DNA from: Aptenodytes patagonicus
Lineage: Eukaryota > Chordata > Aves > Sphenisciformes > Spheniscidae
Direction of reading: 5' to 3'
Length of the DNA stretch: 64,000 nucleotides
NCBI RefSeq assembly: GCF_965638725.1
Contig: NC_134950.1
Span: 25,882,932-25,946,931, forward strand
The translations under genes were made by a program, and so were the position numbers. This document shows positions 47,116-60,600 of the stretch, in pieces (the stretch's first letter is position 1; every line of letters starts with the position of its first letter). Below the pieces are notes generated by a model that had not been told where the DNA came from, did no database searches, and was given only the letters and a program-made list of their open reading frames with translations.

Positions 47116-50100
47116 CAGAGCTATGCAGGGTCCTCGACATATGCCAGAAATGCAGCCACAATGTACCAGCAGGAACACACCCATCGGCTCCCCTCCCAGA
47201 ATAAAACCTGAACAGCAGGAGCCAACCCCTTGCTCCAGTCCAGGCCACAGACACATCAGGCTGCCTTGGAAGCCCAGCCTGCTGCATGCCACCACCCAGC
47301 ACCCACAGCATGTTCTCCCTGCCCAAATCCCAAGGGAGAGGTGTTGCCTTGTTGCCCACTCTCGAGGACTATGTATCTGCCTGTTTTGTCTCCAGAGGAG
47401 GCGTACATTTAAATAAGCTGAGAACCCCACCAGGAATGTCCTGCCAACAGCTCTTTCTTTTCAGTCCTGCTTGGACTCTGGCTGGACCGGTTGTGCTGGG
47501 AAGGGCAGCCCCGTATGGCATGGTAAGGAGAAGGTGCAATTAGGCTGGAACACTTTACCCACATCAGTCCTGCATGCAAGAACAAATGAGCTGGAAGCTG
47601 CTTCCTGTCATGAAACAAGCTTGTGCTTATCCATTTGTTTCAGAGCAAAGTGTAAAGACAAGATACGATTTGATTGCTGAGCCCCCATCCAGGCTTTTAG
47701 CTGAGCCACCGCTCTCCCGGCACACAGGGATGGGGGGAGACAATTCTTGGTTTTCAAAATCCTTGAAAAGGGTCAAAGGAGTGTATGAAGGTGAATATGC
47801 TTCCAGAGTTGTGTGTCTCACATTGAACCACTTGTACACATTCATCAGTGATTCCACAATGGGGACCATCTTGCTTGCACCAAAAACCTGTCGTTTTGGT
47901 GTCTACATCTTGCATTTCCTTCCAGCACTCCTCAAAGCTGTTCTGCTTGTGTCCTGGAATCTTCTTCTACTTCTTGTGCCTGGTTTCTGCTGTCCCTTTT
48001 AGATATTCTTTCTCTCAGACTCACAAAGCAGACTAGAAAGCACGCAGCCAAATATGGACTCTCTGCACCCTTTCCTCCAAAACAGCCATACCACCAGATA
48101 TGCTTTAGCAAAAAAAAATCTGAAAAACTGTATTTCCTCTGAACCAGGATCACAGCAGCCCTGCAAGCCCCATGTTTAAGGGCCAACAGGAGGTGAAGCA
48201 GATAACAAACAAGGGGTGATAAGACGGTGAGGGAACCTGGGACAGGGGTTTCATCGACTCATGTTAAGCAACTGAGTTTGTGTTTGCTGTCTGAAAATGG
48301 AGGCAGGGAGTCGCTGTGAATGGAAGCAGGCATCAGGGAGAAGGAAGGATGGAGGGGAGGACTGGCGACTGGGAGCTGGTCAAAGTGAGCCCTGGTGGGC
48401 ACCGGCATGGGCTCTAGCCTGGCCGGGGCACTGGAACGCATTGGTGTAACCCCTCTGTCATCCCTCATCACTCCTGAAATGTCCTATCAGAACTGACAGA
48501 CCAAAATATGGCAGACAATGCGCATTTAAGCTCCGTTTATTTTTTAGATCCACTTTCTGCAGAGGAACAAACACCCTTAAAGAGTCATTATATTGACAGA
48601 GCAGATTTAGAAAGTGTTTAGCTCTTGTTTGAATCACGTAATGAATTAGCCTCCTTAGACCAATGCGTTACCGACTCTGGTGCTAGTGACCGGGTGGTCC
48701 TAGCAGACACACTTTATGTCTTGATTTCCGTAACGCCAACACTATGGTAATGACAGCACACAGTGAAATTTGCCATCTGGGGTAGGGAGTCCAGCCATTG
48801 CTACCAGAGGCACCTGTATGGTCACTGACCTCTTCTTCTAGTGAGGCCCTTGGACTTGAGCTTCAGCATGGCCTGGAAGAGGTGGGAGATCCCTCCCTGG
48901 CTGCCATGGTGGACTCAGGCAGCAAGAGTGGGACGGGCAGTATGCTTACAGAGGTCCCCCAGACATGGAGAGAGGTAGGGGATGAGGCCAGAGGGCCTTG
49001 CTTAGGGCTTCCTCCAGAGATGTCGTTGCTGTGTAGCCTTCTTCCAACAGGGCATGGAAATGGTGAGGGACTTGAGGTTGAAGGATTGAGCTTGCCCTGA
49101 GAAACCAGGGTCAGGCAGAGGTCTGGAAGACGACAGCAGTGTTGGTGTGGCTCCACGGAGCCGCTCATGCATCGGTGGCCAGTACAGTGCTCAGCTGTGT
49201 CAGGAGAGCACCATTGTCTCCCTACGTCACTGCCTTGGGCTTGAAATCCTGGTGCCAAGGAGCTCAGAGCATTGTTAATACTGTGTAAGGACCTCGTGGC
49301 CTAAGTCCAAAACTGTGACCCCTCTGTTCGGCGGCTGCCTAGCCCTGAAGCACCTGAAACTCTGCATCTGTCCATATTGAGGAGCACCTGCATTTTGGCA
49401 GCCTACAACAGCTCAGCACCTCTCCTAAACTGGGTGTTGTTCCAGCTATACAACCTGGGGTGTTTAAGCCAGCTCTGTCTGTGCCTGATGTTGTGCTCTG
49501 CAGGAATTTGGCCAGAGAAGGAGGATCGCAGTAGTGCTCTGATGACCAGTTAATTGTTGTATTTTAAATAGCCATTTCAGGAACTATACAAATAGACGTT
49601 GGAGCAAGAATGAGACCCCTGGTGACCTCCTCTGGGCGAGTGATTGAGTTCAGAGGTTGAGAGCGCTCTTGCTCGCTCTCTCCCTATGATCCAAATGATC
49701 TTTAATCACTCCTTGCCAAGTGGAGAAATTTCGGCAGCAGAGGCTGATGCTGCTTCTTTTTCCTCTCTGGAAACTGCTGGGGTTCGAGTCCTTGCAGGCA
49801 GAGAGCAACTCCAAGCCAGCAGGTGTTTGGGGGAGAGATCTTACCATTGATCTGTCTGTTGACCACCATCACCCACAGTGCCTCCTCAGGCTTTGTTTTG
49901 AGTGAAAAGATGGCTTTTCCACAGGCTTTGAAACAAAGCAGGCATTTAGGAAATACAGGGGGGGTTAAATCACTCTTAAGGTGATATTTCACAGCCAGGT
50001 TTTCCTTCTTGGCCCTCTCAGCAGTCCTTGTTGCAGGAGAGGGTGCTGGTAAGGTGCACCTGGGCACGATGTTTATGTGGGGAGAAGAGTGCGGTTAAAG

Positions 50101-53100
50101 AGATGGTTTATCTCCAGTTTTCCCCGCTGCGCAACTTCAGTGGAAAGTGCTGATGGTTTGGGGTCTGTCTCTCAAGTGCCCTTCCTCCCCAACGCGCTGC
50201 AGAGGACCGGGCTGGGCACCCACTGCCAGCTCTGCATTCCACCTTGAGTAGACAAAACCTAAAAGTTAGGTGGACCATGCTTGCTATTTCGGCATAAAAC
50301 CAGGGGTTTTATGGGTCTTAGCTCTTAGCCCTTAACCCCGTCATGCGTCCAAGTATTGTCAGTGAAATGGAGATAACAGCATCACCAAACTCCAAAAAGT
50401 GCTTGGAGATAGGAGTATAAAGAGGCTGCGAGGCACTCGATCTCACAACAGTGGGACCCATATAGAGAACTGCAGTGTGGCTGAAGTCAAAATGAGTCTT
50501 TCTGTTGATTTTGTTTAGTCTTTCAATATGTTGCACAAAATGGAGGTGTCAGATAATTGCCTTTATTAATCACTGCTGGAGTGCAATTTGCCCAGGGTGT
50601 TTGACACTGCCTGTGCTATGTACAATTCTGCATGGGTCATTTAAATGTTGCAAAGCGACATTTGTTTTACAGGCAAAATACAATAAATGAGTGATCTAAT
50701 TTAAAAATATTATGCAAGAAAATAAATGCATTTGAACACTACAGACTATAAAACAATTTCCTTACCTACTAATGAACAATGAACGTGAAGCTTGTTTCAT
50801 GAGTCGGAAAAAATAACACCCGGGGAATTTTTTCTGCAATGGAGGCTTGCTTCTGCTATAGCCAGAAAGGATGCACACTTCATCCTGCATTTTAGATTAC
50901 AGAGGCACTTACAATGAAGAATTATTTCCTAAAATATACAAGTAGGAGGCATTTGGGCACTCACCCATAAAAAGTCAAGTCAAGACCTTACTGCTCGAAA
51001 ATTAAAATTTACAAAATTGAAATCATCATAATTTAGAAAAAACCCTTTTCACATTAAACTGTACAAATCCTACCTTTGTTCACAGCACAGTCAGAGGAGG
51101 GAAAAGCTGCCAGGCCTGGGGCAGGGTGAGGGGCCCAGCTGGCCCTGTGCTAACAACGACCGATATGGACCACCGCATGCTGGTGCTGGAGCTCTGCCTC
51201 AGCTGTGTTTAGTTTGCTAGAACAGACGTAGCCCTCTTGTCCAGGGATGGTTCAGCATGGGACAAAATCACAGCTGTGGGAAGAAGCCACAGATTTCTGT
51301 CTGAGGATTTTTCCCAGCAAGATGCCAGAGTAGCCCTGAGTCGGTGGCACTGATCTGCACTGTGTGTGCAGCGAGTTAGGTCTTCAGGGGATCAGTGCAT
51401 CCCAAAAACACAGAGACAGCAAACTGGTCACGAAGAACATCCCTGCTTTTTGACCACATCCAGCATATATAATCAGATGGGAAACTCTGCCACTTGGCAT
51501 TAATTGCTGTCTGATTCCTTGCAAATCCTTCTGCTCTGGGAATCAGACTCTAAGTAAATAAATGGTAAAAACAGCAGAGAAGACAGATCTCAAATGGTGC
51601 TTTTTTCATCTACAAAGGAAACACAGTGCAATTTCAGTTGTGCCTGATGGTGTTTCAAAATAGCCTAGCAAGTACTCAGTAATGTATTTAATCATAATGA
51701 TGACTTTATAATATTAGACATCCTTGTAAGATGAGTTTGCAAGGATGGTACAGAGCGAATACACCGCAGTGGGGTGCTCATGAATTTGCTGCTACGGCAC
51801 AGACTGACCCACTGCACAGAGAAAGCTGGCCAAAGCTCACAAGGTTGCGTAAAGTCTGGAGCTGACCTGCCTTTGAACTGCCTGGGGAAAGGTACATCTT
51901 GCTAGGGACACCAATAGCTCTGCGGCCACATGCCGGCTGTCTCAGGACAAAAAGTCAAGAGGTATTTGCAGGGCGCAGTGGAAGGAGCGCATGGGATGCC
52001 TTCATCAGCAGCATGGTTGTGGGGTGATGTGCAGGCATGGGCAGGGAGCTGCGGAGAGGCAGGTGTCATGGGGAGAGATGTGAGCAAGCATCTCTCTTGG
52101 AGCTGGTGGAGAAGAGGAATCCATAGATATAATCTATTCTTCTTTGGTTACAGTGAAATGCATGGGACAGGGGAGGTTTTCTGGGCTCATGTGTTTATGC
52201 TTTGCCTCAGTGCTGCCTCAAACCAACCAAGAGCCTGGGAATCCTCCCTGAAGTATGAAAAAGTGCATTCTTATCACTGTTTGTTTTCTCATGCAACAAG
52301 GAAAAGAAAGGTGAGGCTGAGGAAATCAGGCATGCTTTGGGCACCTGTGCTTCATGGTAATGCTGGGCTGTGTTTCTGCCTTCTTAGCGCTTGTTTTCAA
52401 GCCTTTTATATGTGCCAGCCAAGAAGGGTGGCAATGTGGTCGGCTTCCCACAAAGCCTACTCTTGAGTGGGAGATTTGCTTTGGAAATATTGTGTTAGTG
52501 GCAGTGGAAGAAGCAGTGGAGCATGATCAGGGTGTGATCACTGACCTGAAGAAATGTGTGTTAGTGCAGAGACACATTGCCTCCAAGGAATAGGAAACAA
52601 ACCTCCAAGAAGGCCAGAAAAATGCTTCATTTCATAACCGGGCTGTGAGAGCTCTCCTAGCATTTGAGTGCCTTATGTGCCAAATACCTAACAAATACCT
52701 GAAAAAAGGAATGTAAACCCAAGTTTACTGAAACATGGAAAAGTTAAAATACTGGGTCACACCAGCAACAATGCGGGAGTTTGGCAGGAGTGCTTTTGAA
52801 ATATTCGGTCATGCCTACTGTTTTTTATTCTGCAGAAGAACTGAAGCCACTGATTTTATGGCTGAAAAGAGTATGGAGAACAGCAGCCCAGGCACTGGAG
52901 AGGAAGTTGTCCCCTGGGTAATATGGTGCCATGGAAATACAATCTGATGGCCAAAGTCACCAGATGGTGCTATTGTGCACACTATTTGTGTGTGTGTGTG
53001 ACCATTGCATACGCTTTGAAGGGATGTTGTGGGGTTTCTCTTTGGGATGAGGGTGCTGGGGTGGTTTGCTCTCTCCCTTCGTCCCTACCTGGTCCAATGC

Positions 53101-53481
53101 AGACCTTGGGGATGAGCCCTCCCAGGACTGAGCACTGCCTCACCGGCCCCAATTCCCAAGATGGGGACTGCCTCAATGCCGTTCCAGCCACCACTGTTTG
53201 AAGTTAAAGCATAAATAAAACAAGTTATACACAGAAAAATCCTCATTCTGTTTCACTGATTTCATCCCTATGGGGGATCCCAGCATCTCCACACAAGAGG
53301 ACGTAAAAAAAAAAGCAGGGGCTTCCATGATGCCTAAGGAGGCAAAGAGCACATCTGCCCATCTCTGATCACCTTCTAAAGTATCCTACAGCAAAATTAC
53401 CCTGCAGCCAGGCACAAATTGCCTGGCCTTTAGCCTACAATCCCACAGAACTGAAGGGCACTGCTCTGTGCCCCAGGATAG
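47116..53481. other. Intergenic, no gene seen
   Basis: No gene or clear interspersed repeat. Open frames reach 178 codons (51930-52466) with no recognised domain. A short (TG)n run lies at about 52987-52999. The AT-rich, non-repetitive stretch at about 50660-51060 could be conserved noncoding DNA, but that was not tested. Confidence 0.45.
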
Positions 53482-54905
53482 TCATAGAATCATAGAATCA
53501 TAGAATCATTAAGGTTGGAAAAGACCTCTAAGATCATCGAGTCCAACCGTCAACCCAACACCACCACCCACTAAACCATGTCCCTAAGTGCCTCATCTAC
53601 TCATCTTTTAAATACCTCCAGGGATGGGGACTCCACCACTTCCCTGGGCAGCCTGGTCCAATGTTTAACCACTCTTTCAGTAAAGACATTTTTCCTCACG
53701 TCCAATCTAAACCTCCCCTGGCACAACTTGAGGCCATTTCCTCTCGTCCTATCGCTGGTTACTTGGGAGAAGAGACCGACACCCACCTCGCTACAACCTC
53801 CTCTCAGGGAGTTGTAGAGAGCGATGAGGTCTCCCCTGAGCCTCCTTTTCTCCAGGCTAAACAACCCCAGTTCCCTCAGCCGCTCCTCATAAGACTTGTT
53901 CTCCAGACCCCTCACCAGCCTCGTTGCCCTTCTCTGGACACGCTCCAGCACCTCGACGTCCTCCTTGTAGTGAGGGGCCCAAAACTGAAGACAGTATTCG
54001 AGGTGCGGCCTCACCAGTGCCGAGTACAGGGGCACGATCACGTCCCTACTCCTGCTGGCCACACTATTTCTGATACAGGCCAGGATGCCATTGGCCTTCT
54101 TGGCCGCCTGGGCACACTGCCGGCTCATATTCAGCCGGCTGTCGACCAACACCCCCAGGTCCTTTTCTGCCAGGCAGCTTTCCAGCCACTCTTCCCCAAG
54201 CCTGTAGCGCTGTATGGGGTTGTTGTGGCCGAAGTGCAGGACCCGGCACTTGGCCTTGTTGAACCTCATACAGTTGGCCTCAGCCCATCGATCCAGCCTG
54301 TCCAGGTCCCTCTGTAGAGCTTTCCTACCCTCGAGCAGATCAACACTCCCACCCAACTTGGTGTCGTCTGCAAACTTACTGAGGGTGCACTCAATCCCCT
54401 CATCCAGATCATCAATAAAGATATTGAACAAGACTGGTCCCAAAACTGAGCCCTGGGGAACACCGCTCGTGACCGGCCGCCAACTGGATTGAACTCCATT
54501 CACCACAACTCTCTGGGCCCGGCCGTACAGCCAGATTTTGACCCAGCGCAGAGTACACCTGTCTAAGCCGTGAGCCGCCAGCTTCTCTAGGAGAATGCTG
54601 TGGGAGACAGTGTCAAAGGCCTTACTGAAGTCCAGGTAGACCACATCCACAGACTTTCCCTCATCCCCTAGGCGGGTCACCTGGTCATAGAAGGAGATCA
54701 GGTTGGTCAAGCAGGACCTGCCTCTCATGAACCCGTGCTGGCTGGGCCCGATCCCCTGGTTGTCCCGCACATGCCTTGTGAGTGCCCTCAAGATGAACTG
54801 CTCCATAATCTTCCCCGGCACCGAGGTCAGGCTGACAGGCCTGTAGTTCCCCGGATCCTCCTTCCAGCCCTTCTTGTAGATGGGCGTCACATTGGCAAGC
54901 CTAAG
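53482..54905 (-). mobile_element. Young, 5'-truncated CR1 LINE (about 1.4 kb)
   Basis: Minus-strand insertion. The 3' end, at the low coordinate, is three to four ATTCTATG-type units (53483-53509) preceded by the standard CR1 end GTTGGACTCGATGATCTTAG and AGGTCTTTTCCAACCTTAAT. The 5' end lies near 54905, where CR1 similarity stops abruptly at the codons for [12 protein letters not shown]. Flanking DNA replaces the upstream protein. No target-site duplication is evident, as is usual for CR1. The open ORF and clean tail mark it as much younger than the other CR1 fragments here. A 3' UTR of about 100 bp separates the ORF stop from the tail. Confidence 0.96.
53601..54905 (-). pseudogene. CR1 ORF2 fragment: reverse transcriptase and C-terminal region, uninterrupted
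   Basis: The frame runs without a stop from flanking DNA (an ATG at 54959 lies outside the element) to TGA at 53601-53603. CR1-like protein begins at about residue 20 of that 452-residue frame. RT motifs are present in order: NYRPVSLTS, then [13 protein letters not shown] with the first catalytic Asp at residue 100, [11 protein letters not shown], and FADD with Asp188 and Asp189. The usual C-terminal region follows ([44 protein letters not shown]). The endonuclease domain and 5' UTR are missing, so the copy cannot retrotranspose on its own. Residues 1-19 of the open frame are not CR1. Confidence 0.93.
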
Positions 54906-57497
54906 TGTTTCTTTCTGGAAAGACTCTGCTTTCTCTTCTGAGTGAACCCTGTAGATCAACTCCTAACAGCAGGATCGTGGCCTGAGCAACTCTCCTGGGC
55001 TGAGGCATGACAAGAATAATATGGGCCAGGCTCAGAGAGACCTGGCTCAGTCCCTGTCACCTCCACAATAATATGTGTAATATTACATACCTACACAATA
55101 TTAGCTATTTAACAATTATACTTCATATGCATACAGGCATATATTCATATAAATGCATATTTACATATAAATAACATCAAATTATAATTATATATTATAA
55201 TATATAATATGGTGTATACCTCTATAATAGTACCTAATACCTGTAAAACACCTACATAACATTACCCCTGTGGGATCCTCTCCTCAGAGGGAGCACACTG
55301 CATGTTCAGTCGTGCTTGCTGACCTTGGGGGCAGCTGTGGGAATCACCTACTTTGTCTCTCCCTACCTGGAGTCTTGTTCTCCACCACCATCACAATAGT
55401 GCTGATAACCAAAGCAGGTGACTGTGCAGGAGGAGGACGTGGGCCTGGCCCCAGATGTGCCTTTGCAGAGCTTTGTGCTTGAGCACTAATTAAATGCCAC
55501 AGGACAAAACCCAAGCTGCAGGGGAAAGTGTCAGGCTGGCTAAGCCAAGACCTGGCTTTTGCATCTTGCAGAGGTAGGGGGGTGTAGACTGGAGCTACAG
55601 AAGGTGGGAAGATCCATATCAGCTGGGCATGTACAAGTCATTGTGGGGACAGTTGTGGTCCCACCACTGCTTGTGGAAAATGTGGGAAAAATGTAGAGGA
55701 AAAAATACTTGTGTTGGTGCTCCAGCCTTGGCTGCTGCAGGGTCTATAGAGGGAAGGTCAGTCCAGCAAACACCACCACCACCAGGATCAGGGATCTGGA
55801 TAAGGCACAGGATTCTGTGATGTTCAAGCTTGTGCATTATAAATATTTTTCTTTCTGTCCATTCTGCAAGTCTCTTAGTGAACCTGTTTTCTCTATTGAC
55901 TGTCCTCTAATTCTTTTTTAAAATGCGTAATCAGTAATCCCACTGATTTCTAAACAGTATTCATACCAAAAGTGTGACCCTGAGATCCTGAGTGAAAAGT
56001 GAAAGGTATTAATGGGCATTTTAAGAGTGCCATTGCAACAGATACATCTTTTCATGGGCCATTTGGAAGTCATTTCTGTGATTTTTTTTTTTTTTTAAAG
56101 ACTTGCTCTCTAAACCAAGTAGTAAATTAAGCAAAGCAACATGTAAAAGTAAAGGTGATATAATGTGCTAGCCTTTTTAACAGCTTGTGGTTAAATAATG
56201 TTTTACAGTGTAATAACATTTCAAAGGATAATGATCTTCTGTGTGCGCCTGGTGCAAGGTTCAGCACCTTCCACTCACAGCCACGACAAGAGGGATGGAG
56301 GCTCCTTGGCCACCTTATGAGGCTGTTCAGCGGCCCTAAGGCAGTTCTAGCCCTAGCAGCAAGAGTGATGGGGGCAATTTGGGCCCGCCAGATGCTGAAA
56401 GCCAAACTCCATATCGCAATGGTGGGAGCAGAGCTCACAGCAGGATCAGTCCCATGCAAATGTGAGGAGACCCCTCAAAGTTAATGAGATTACCCTGGTG
56501 GCCCTGTAAGTGTTGCCTATTGGGAGTATGGCTGAAAGAACCAAACTCACTCTGGCTTCATCTCCTCTAATTAAAGCCCTGCTGCCGTGTGAGTCCACTG
56601 GACTGAGGAGTTGGCTGTGCTGCTCCAGCTCCGCTGCTGGAGCAGGGGTGGAAGCTGCTGGCTGGTCTTTACCCCCAGAGTGGGACCTGCTCTGAGCAGA
56701 TGGTGTTGGGGGGTTGTAAAGAGATGTCTGGTCCCCCCGGGCCCGCACCACTGGTCTCCCCCCAGAACTGCCTCAGGCCCACAGCAGAACCCTGCTGTCT
56801 CAGCTGCTTAGAGGGTAGCACTCTCTCCCGTGGGCACTGCGAGCAGGGGAGTCCATCCCCAAACCCAGCAGCTAAAGCCCTTTTGTCCCAAAGCATCCCT
56901 GCTGCTGGCTGACCCCTATTCCTCGGTGATTAAAACCAGGGGGACCACCTTTTTGACTCAGAAATAGAGGGGAGTGGCCCCCTCTGAATTGGTGCCTTTT
57001 GCCTTGCCTGCACCAGACCAAGCCCACTGCAGAGACCTGCCGGCAAAGCAATGCGAAAAGCCCATGGGGAGAAGCAGCACTGGCCTGCAAGGGCCCCCAC
57101 ACAGGGATGGGGACGGGGCTGGGGCTGAGGCTGGGGCGCTCCCCTGAGGGGGTACAGCTGCTGGAAGGGGATGAAGTGGCATCCGTATGCTTTTAGCAAC
57201 AGACACAGGACTTGAATCAATAATACAAGAAAGCCTGTGGTCGGCGGCGTTTCTGGCCACAGCAGATGGACCACCATTCAAGGAAGGGTTTGAGGCTTCC
57301 TCTGCCTGAGGGGATTTTAAACCACATTCCCACATTTCAGGCAAGTATCCTCATCTCTCTCTGGCCTGTAGGTCCCTGTAGAAACTGCAGCGTTGCACAG
57401 CCAGGAATCACAGGGCTGGTAGGAAACTGAGCAAAAAGCATGGCTTTTGTAGGGTACTCAGCTGGGCAGGGGCTGCCCTGGTTTCTACACCCAAGAG
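54906..57497. other. Intergenic, no gene seen; AT-rich block near 55.06-55.27 kb
   Basis: Just downstream of the young CR1's 5' end there is an AT-rich low-complexity block at about 55060-55265, dense in TATAAT, ATATTA and TAATATAT words. Beyond it the sequence is mixed with no gene, apart from a T14-15 run near 56081-56096. Open frames are at most 128 codons with no recognised domain. Confidence 0.45.
55060..55265. repeat. AT-rich low-complexity block
   Basis: About 200 bp of nearly pure A/T with scattered C, made of short self-complementary words such as TTATAATTATATATTATAA. It may be a DNA-unwinding or matrix-attachment-like region; it has no coding potential. Confidence 0.8.
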
Positions 57498-57670
57498 CAT
57501 CTCCATCCGTGGAGATACTCATAATTCAGCTGGTTATGACCCTGCACTACCTGATCTAACTTGAGGTTGGATTTTACTTTGAAGTTCACCCTGCATTGAG
57601 TGGGGGTTGGACTAGATGACCTCCAGAGGTATCTTCAAAGCTAAATTATTCTGTGATTCTATGTTTCTAT
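57498..57670 (+). mobile_element. CR1 LINE 3' UTR fragment, old
   Basis: GTGGAGATACTCATAATTCA, ACCTGATCTAACTTGAGG, GGGGTTGGACTAGATGACCT, CCAGAGGTATCTTCAAAG and ATTATTCTGTGATTCTATG follow a CR1 3' UTR and tail on the + strand. The divergence suggests an old insertion. The 5' truncation is near 57498. Confidence 0.9.
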
Positions 57671-60600
57671 CACTGGTTTTTATCCAGTTACTGTTTCATG
57701 TAAAATCCCCCAGTGAAGTCCTCTAGCCATTAGGTACAGGCATGTTCCTTCTTGCCTGTTCTACCTCTGCCTCCATAAATCTAAGGAAGCTCAGCTGTGG
57801 AGGTACAGAGTCCTCAGCAGGTTTTTAGTTAATGCATAAAGATTAAAAGCTACTACAGTCACCAGTAAAGGCAAGACTCTCAGGGTCACACTAAATTAAG
57901 TGAAAGCTCCATTAATTTGATCAAAGAACTAAATTATACATTATAGTGATTTGTATAACATAGGATTATTTAGTTCAGTATAAAATTTTGCATGGAAGTC
58001 CACTTTTTTCTGGTACCTTTCAGCAAATAGAAATAACTCCAGCATAATTAGAGATAATATAAAAGTGTATTTAATCACAACAGAAAAGACATTAATGTAT
58101 TGTTTGGGTATGAACACAGGCAGATAAATGTAATCATATACAAAAATATTACATTAAATGAAGCCTGAAAAATAATTACATTTATTGTATCTTTTAATGG
58201 CAAATAAGTAAATTAAAACTACATTTGAATATTGATTTAAACGTGTTTGTTAGTTTTTTATCCATTAAGTTTAGATATGGAGGGGTACAGTCAGCACTCA
58301 TTGTATAATCAAAGATATAAAAAATATGCATTAACTCAGACACTGGAAAACAAAAATGCTGATTTTTGACATTTTTAGGGTGAAAAGGCTTATACTTGTT
58401 AAAAAAATATTTTCAAAAGCGTGTCCTATTTTCAAGCTGTATTTATTTTCCATACAGTAACAAGTTCCACAGTGTGGTACGTTCTACAGCAGATGAAAAT
58501 ATTTAGTATGTTAAATTTATGGCCAAGGGCAAAAAGCTGAACTTGGGAACCTATTTAAAGTGCAGTGGAAGTCTGTAAAGATAACGATGGGGAGTTGAAA
58601 GCAGTGAAGCCTCAGACAGTAATATCTCAATAACAAAGAGCTAATACTTTGCTGCAGAGGCTTTCTCAGCAACAGTTGGTCCATTTTTGTCATTACGTCT
58701 AATCAAGTCCAGTCTTGCCTCAGCCTCCTCAGCCAGCAGACATCCAGCACTTAAATATAACCGTATGTGTCCAGCGTGACTGCAAGCGTTGTAACGCGCT
58801 CCCGGCTCTGTCCTCCCGCCTCCAGCTGGCCCCGGACCCTGGGGTGTCACATTCCAGGTTTTATCCGCTGAATGCGCACGCCGATGGTGCGTGAGGCTGC
58901 CATTCACTGCAGGGCTTGGGGAAGGGGCGCGGGGGGGTCATCATCCCCAGGGAGCAGCGTGCCCTCTCTGAGCCCAGCCCCAGCCACCTACAATGGGAAG
59001 CGTCACCAACCCTGCCAAAAAGTGCCCGGAGTCAATATGGACTTGGGCTCCCAATGCAGCCGGATTTCTTCAGATGTTCATGGTCTTCTTCATGCTTCCA
59101 TTTGTCCCCTGCTGCATGCAAACAGCCACGTGGCAGCTTTCGCCTGCACGAAAGGCTGCCCGGGAGGCTGGCTTTGGCTGCCCGGGCCTGACCCTGACCC
59201 CGCTGGCAGCCAAGCGTGGGAAAAGCCCCTCCTGCCAGGCTGAGGACAGCGTGTGCCTCCTCGTGCAAGGGGAGACGGGAGGGAAGAGCCGGAGGCAGGA
59301 GCTGTCTGAAGTGCTTTCTGCAATTACACTGGGAAATTCATGAGCGTGAGTCAATGGCAGAAAATTAAGAAAGTGCCAAGGAACAAACAGGACCCTCCGT
59401 TAATACATGACAGGTTTCACAAGGTAAACAGCCTTGTTCCTAATTTGCTGAGGTTTTAATGTTGCCTACATGGCTTAACGGTCTTGACAGGATTCCTACT
59501 TTGAGCTGACAATTAGAATAAAGACATTAAATTACCCATATTGCTTATTAATTACGTCCAGGCACTGGAATTCCAGTTGTGGCTTTTGATACATTTTATG
59601 CAAATTTTAGTGAATAACATCCACTACCCTGGAGGAAGCAGAGAGGGACGAGCCTTTTCACAGCTGGGGTGGGATGTAGGGTTGTATTCATCCCTCCTGA
59701 GTTTTGCCGAAGTCCCCATCCCTGTGACCTTTCCCAAAAAGCGCTGAACTGCCTGTAGGAGTGATGTAGCATCTAGCACAGGTGACGGGGGGAGGCATGA
59801 CCTGGGACTAATAACCACCTTAAGGCCACTTCTCTGAGCCCATGTGATATTGCTCCAGCTGGGGTCAGGGGAGGCACTGAAGCTGTTGTGAAATAACATC
59901 TCCATATAGTGAGTTGTATATTCAGTTAGGGAACGAAGGCCTTGAGAAGGTGGTTCTGCTAAGAAGTTTTTAGGATTGTAGTTTCCCTTTTGGTGCAATG
60001 ATCTCTAGTAATATTGGGGAGAACAGAGATGGGCAGAAAGCTCTGCCGTCTCTGCCTTGTCTCCCATTTGTACCAAAAGCCTGGAGGACCAGGTGCACCT
60101 CTGCCATGGAGGCCAAAGGGCTTGCTCTGGGGTGGTCTGGCCAAACTTATACATAGCTATGCTATGAACAAGTCAAGATGTCATTTAAGTGTGGAAGCAG
60201 GGGTGATGAGCAGTGCACTAGGGAAGAGGAAGGAAAAGATAATCCACCTCCCCTTTCCACCGCTCCCTCTAGTGCTGTGCCGAAGATGAGCAGGCAGGAG
60301 AGACATGTTGGGAAGAAAGGGCAGTCGGTCGCTCCATACTCCTCCCCTAGAAAGGAAGCTGAGTTGCTAATATTATCTGTATTTATTGTATTTATGTGGC
60401 ACTGAGCTCATCTTTGAGACATCTGGGCCCAAGAACAGTAATTAAAATGAACAACTGTTGACAGCAGTTGTCACAAATGGAACAACTGGCATAAATCAAA
60501 CTGCCTGGAGTCTCAGCCGTCTCTCCCAAGGAGGGGATAAATACCACCTAGCCAAATTAAGAAAACGCTGTGGAGAGCAAATGCTTGTGGCACAGAGTCA

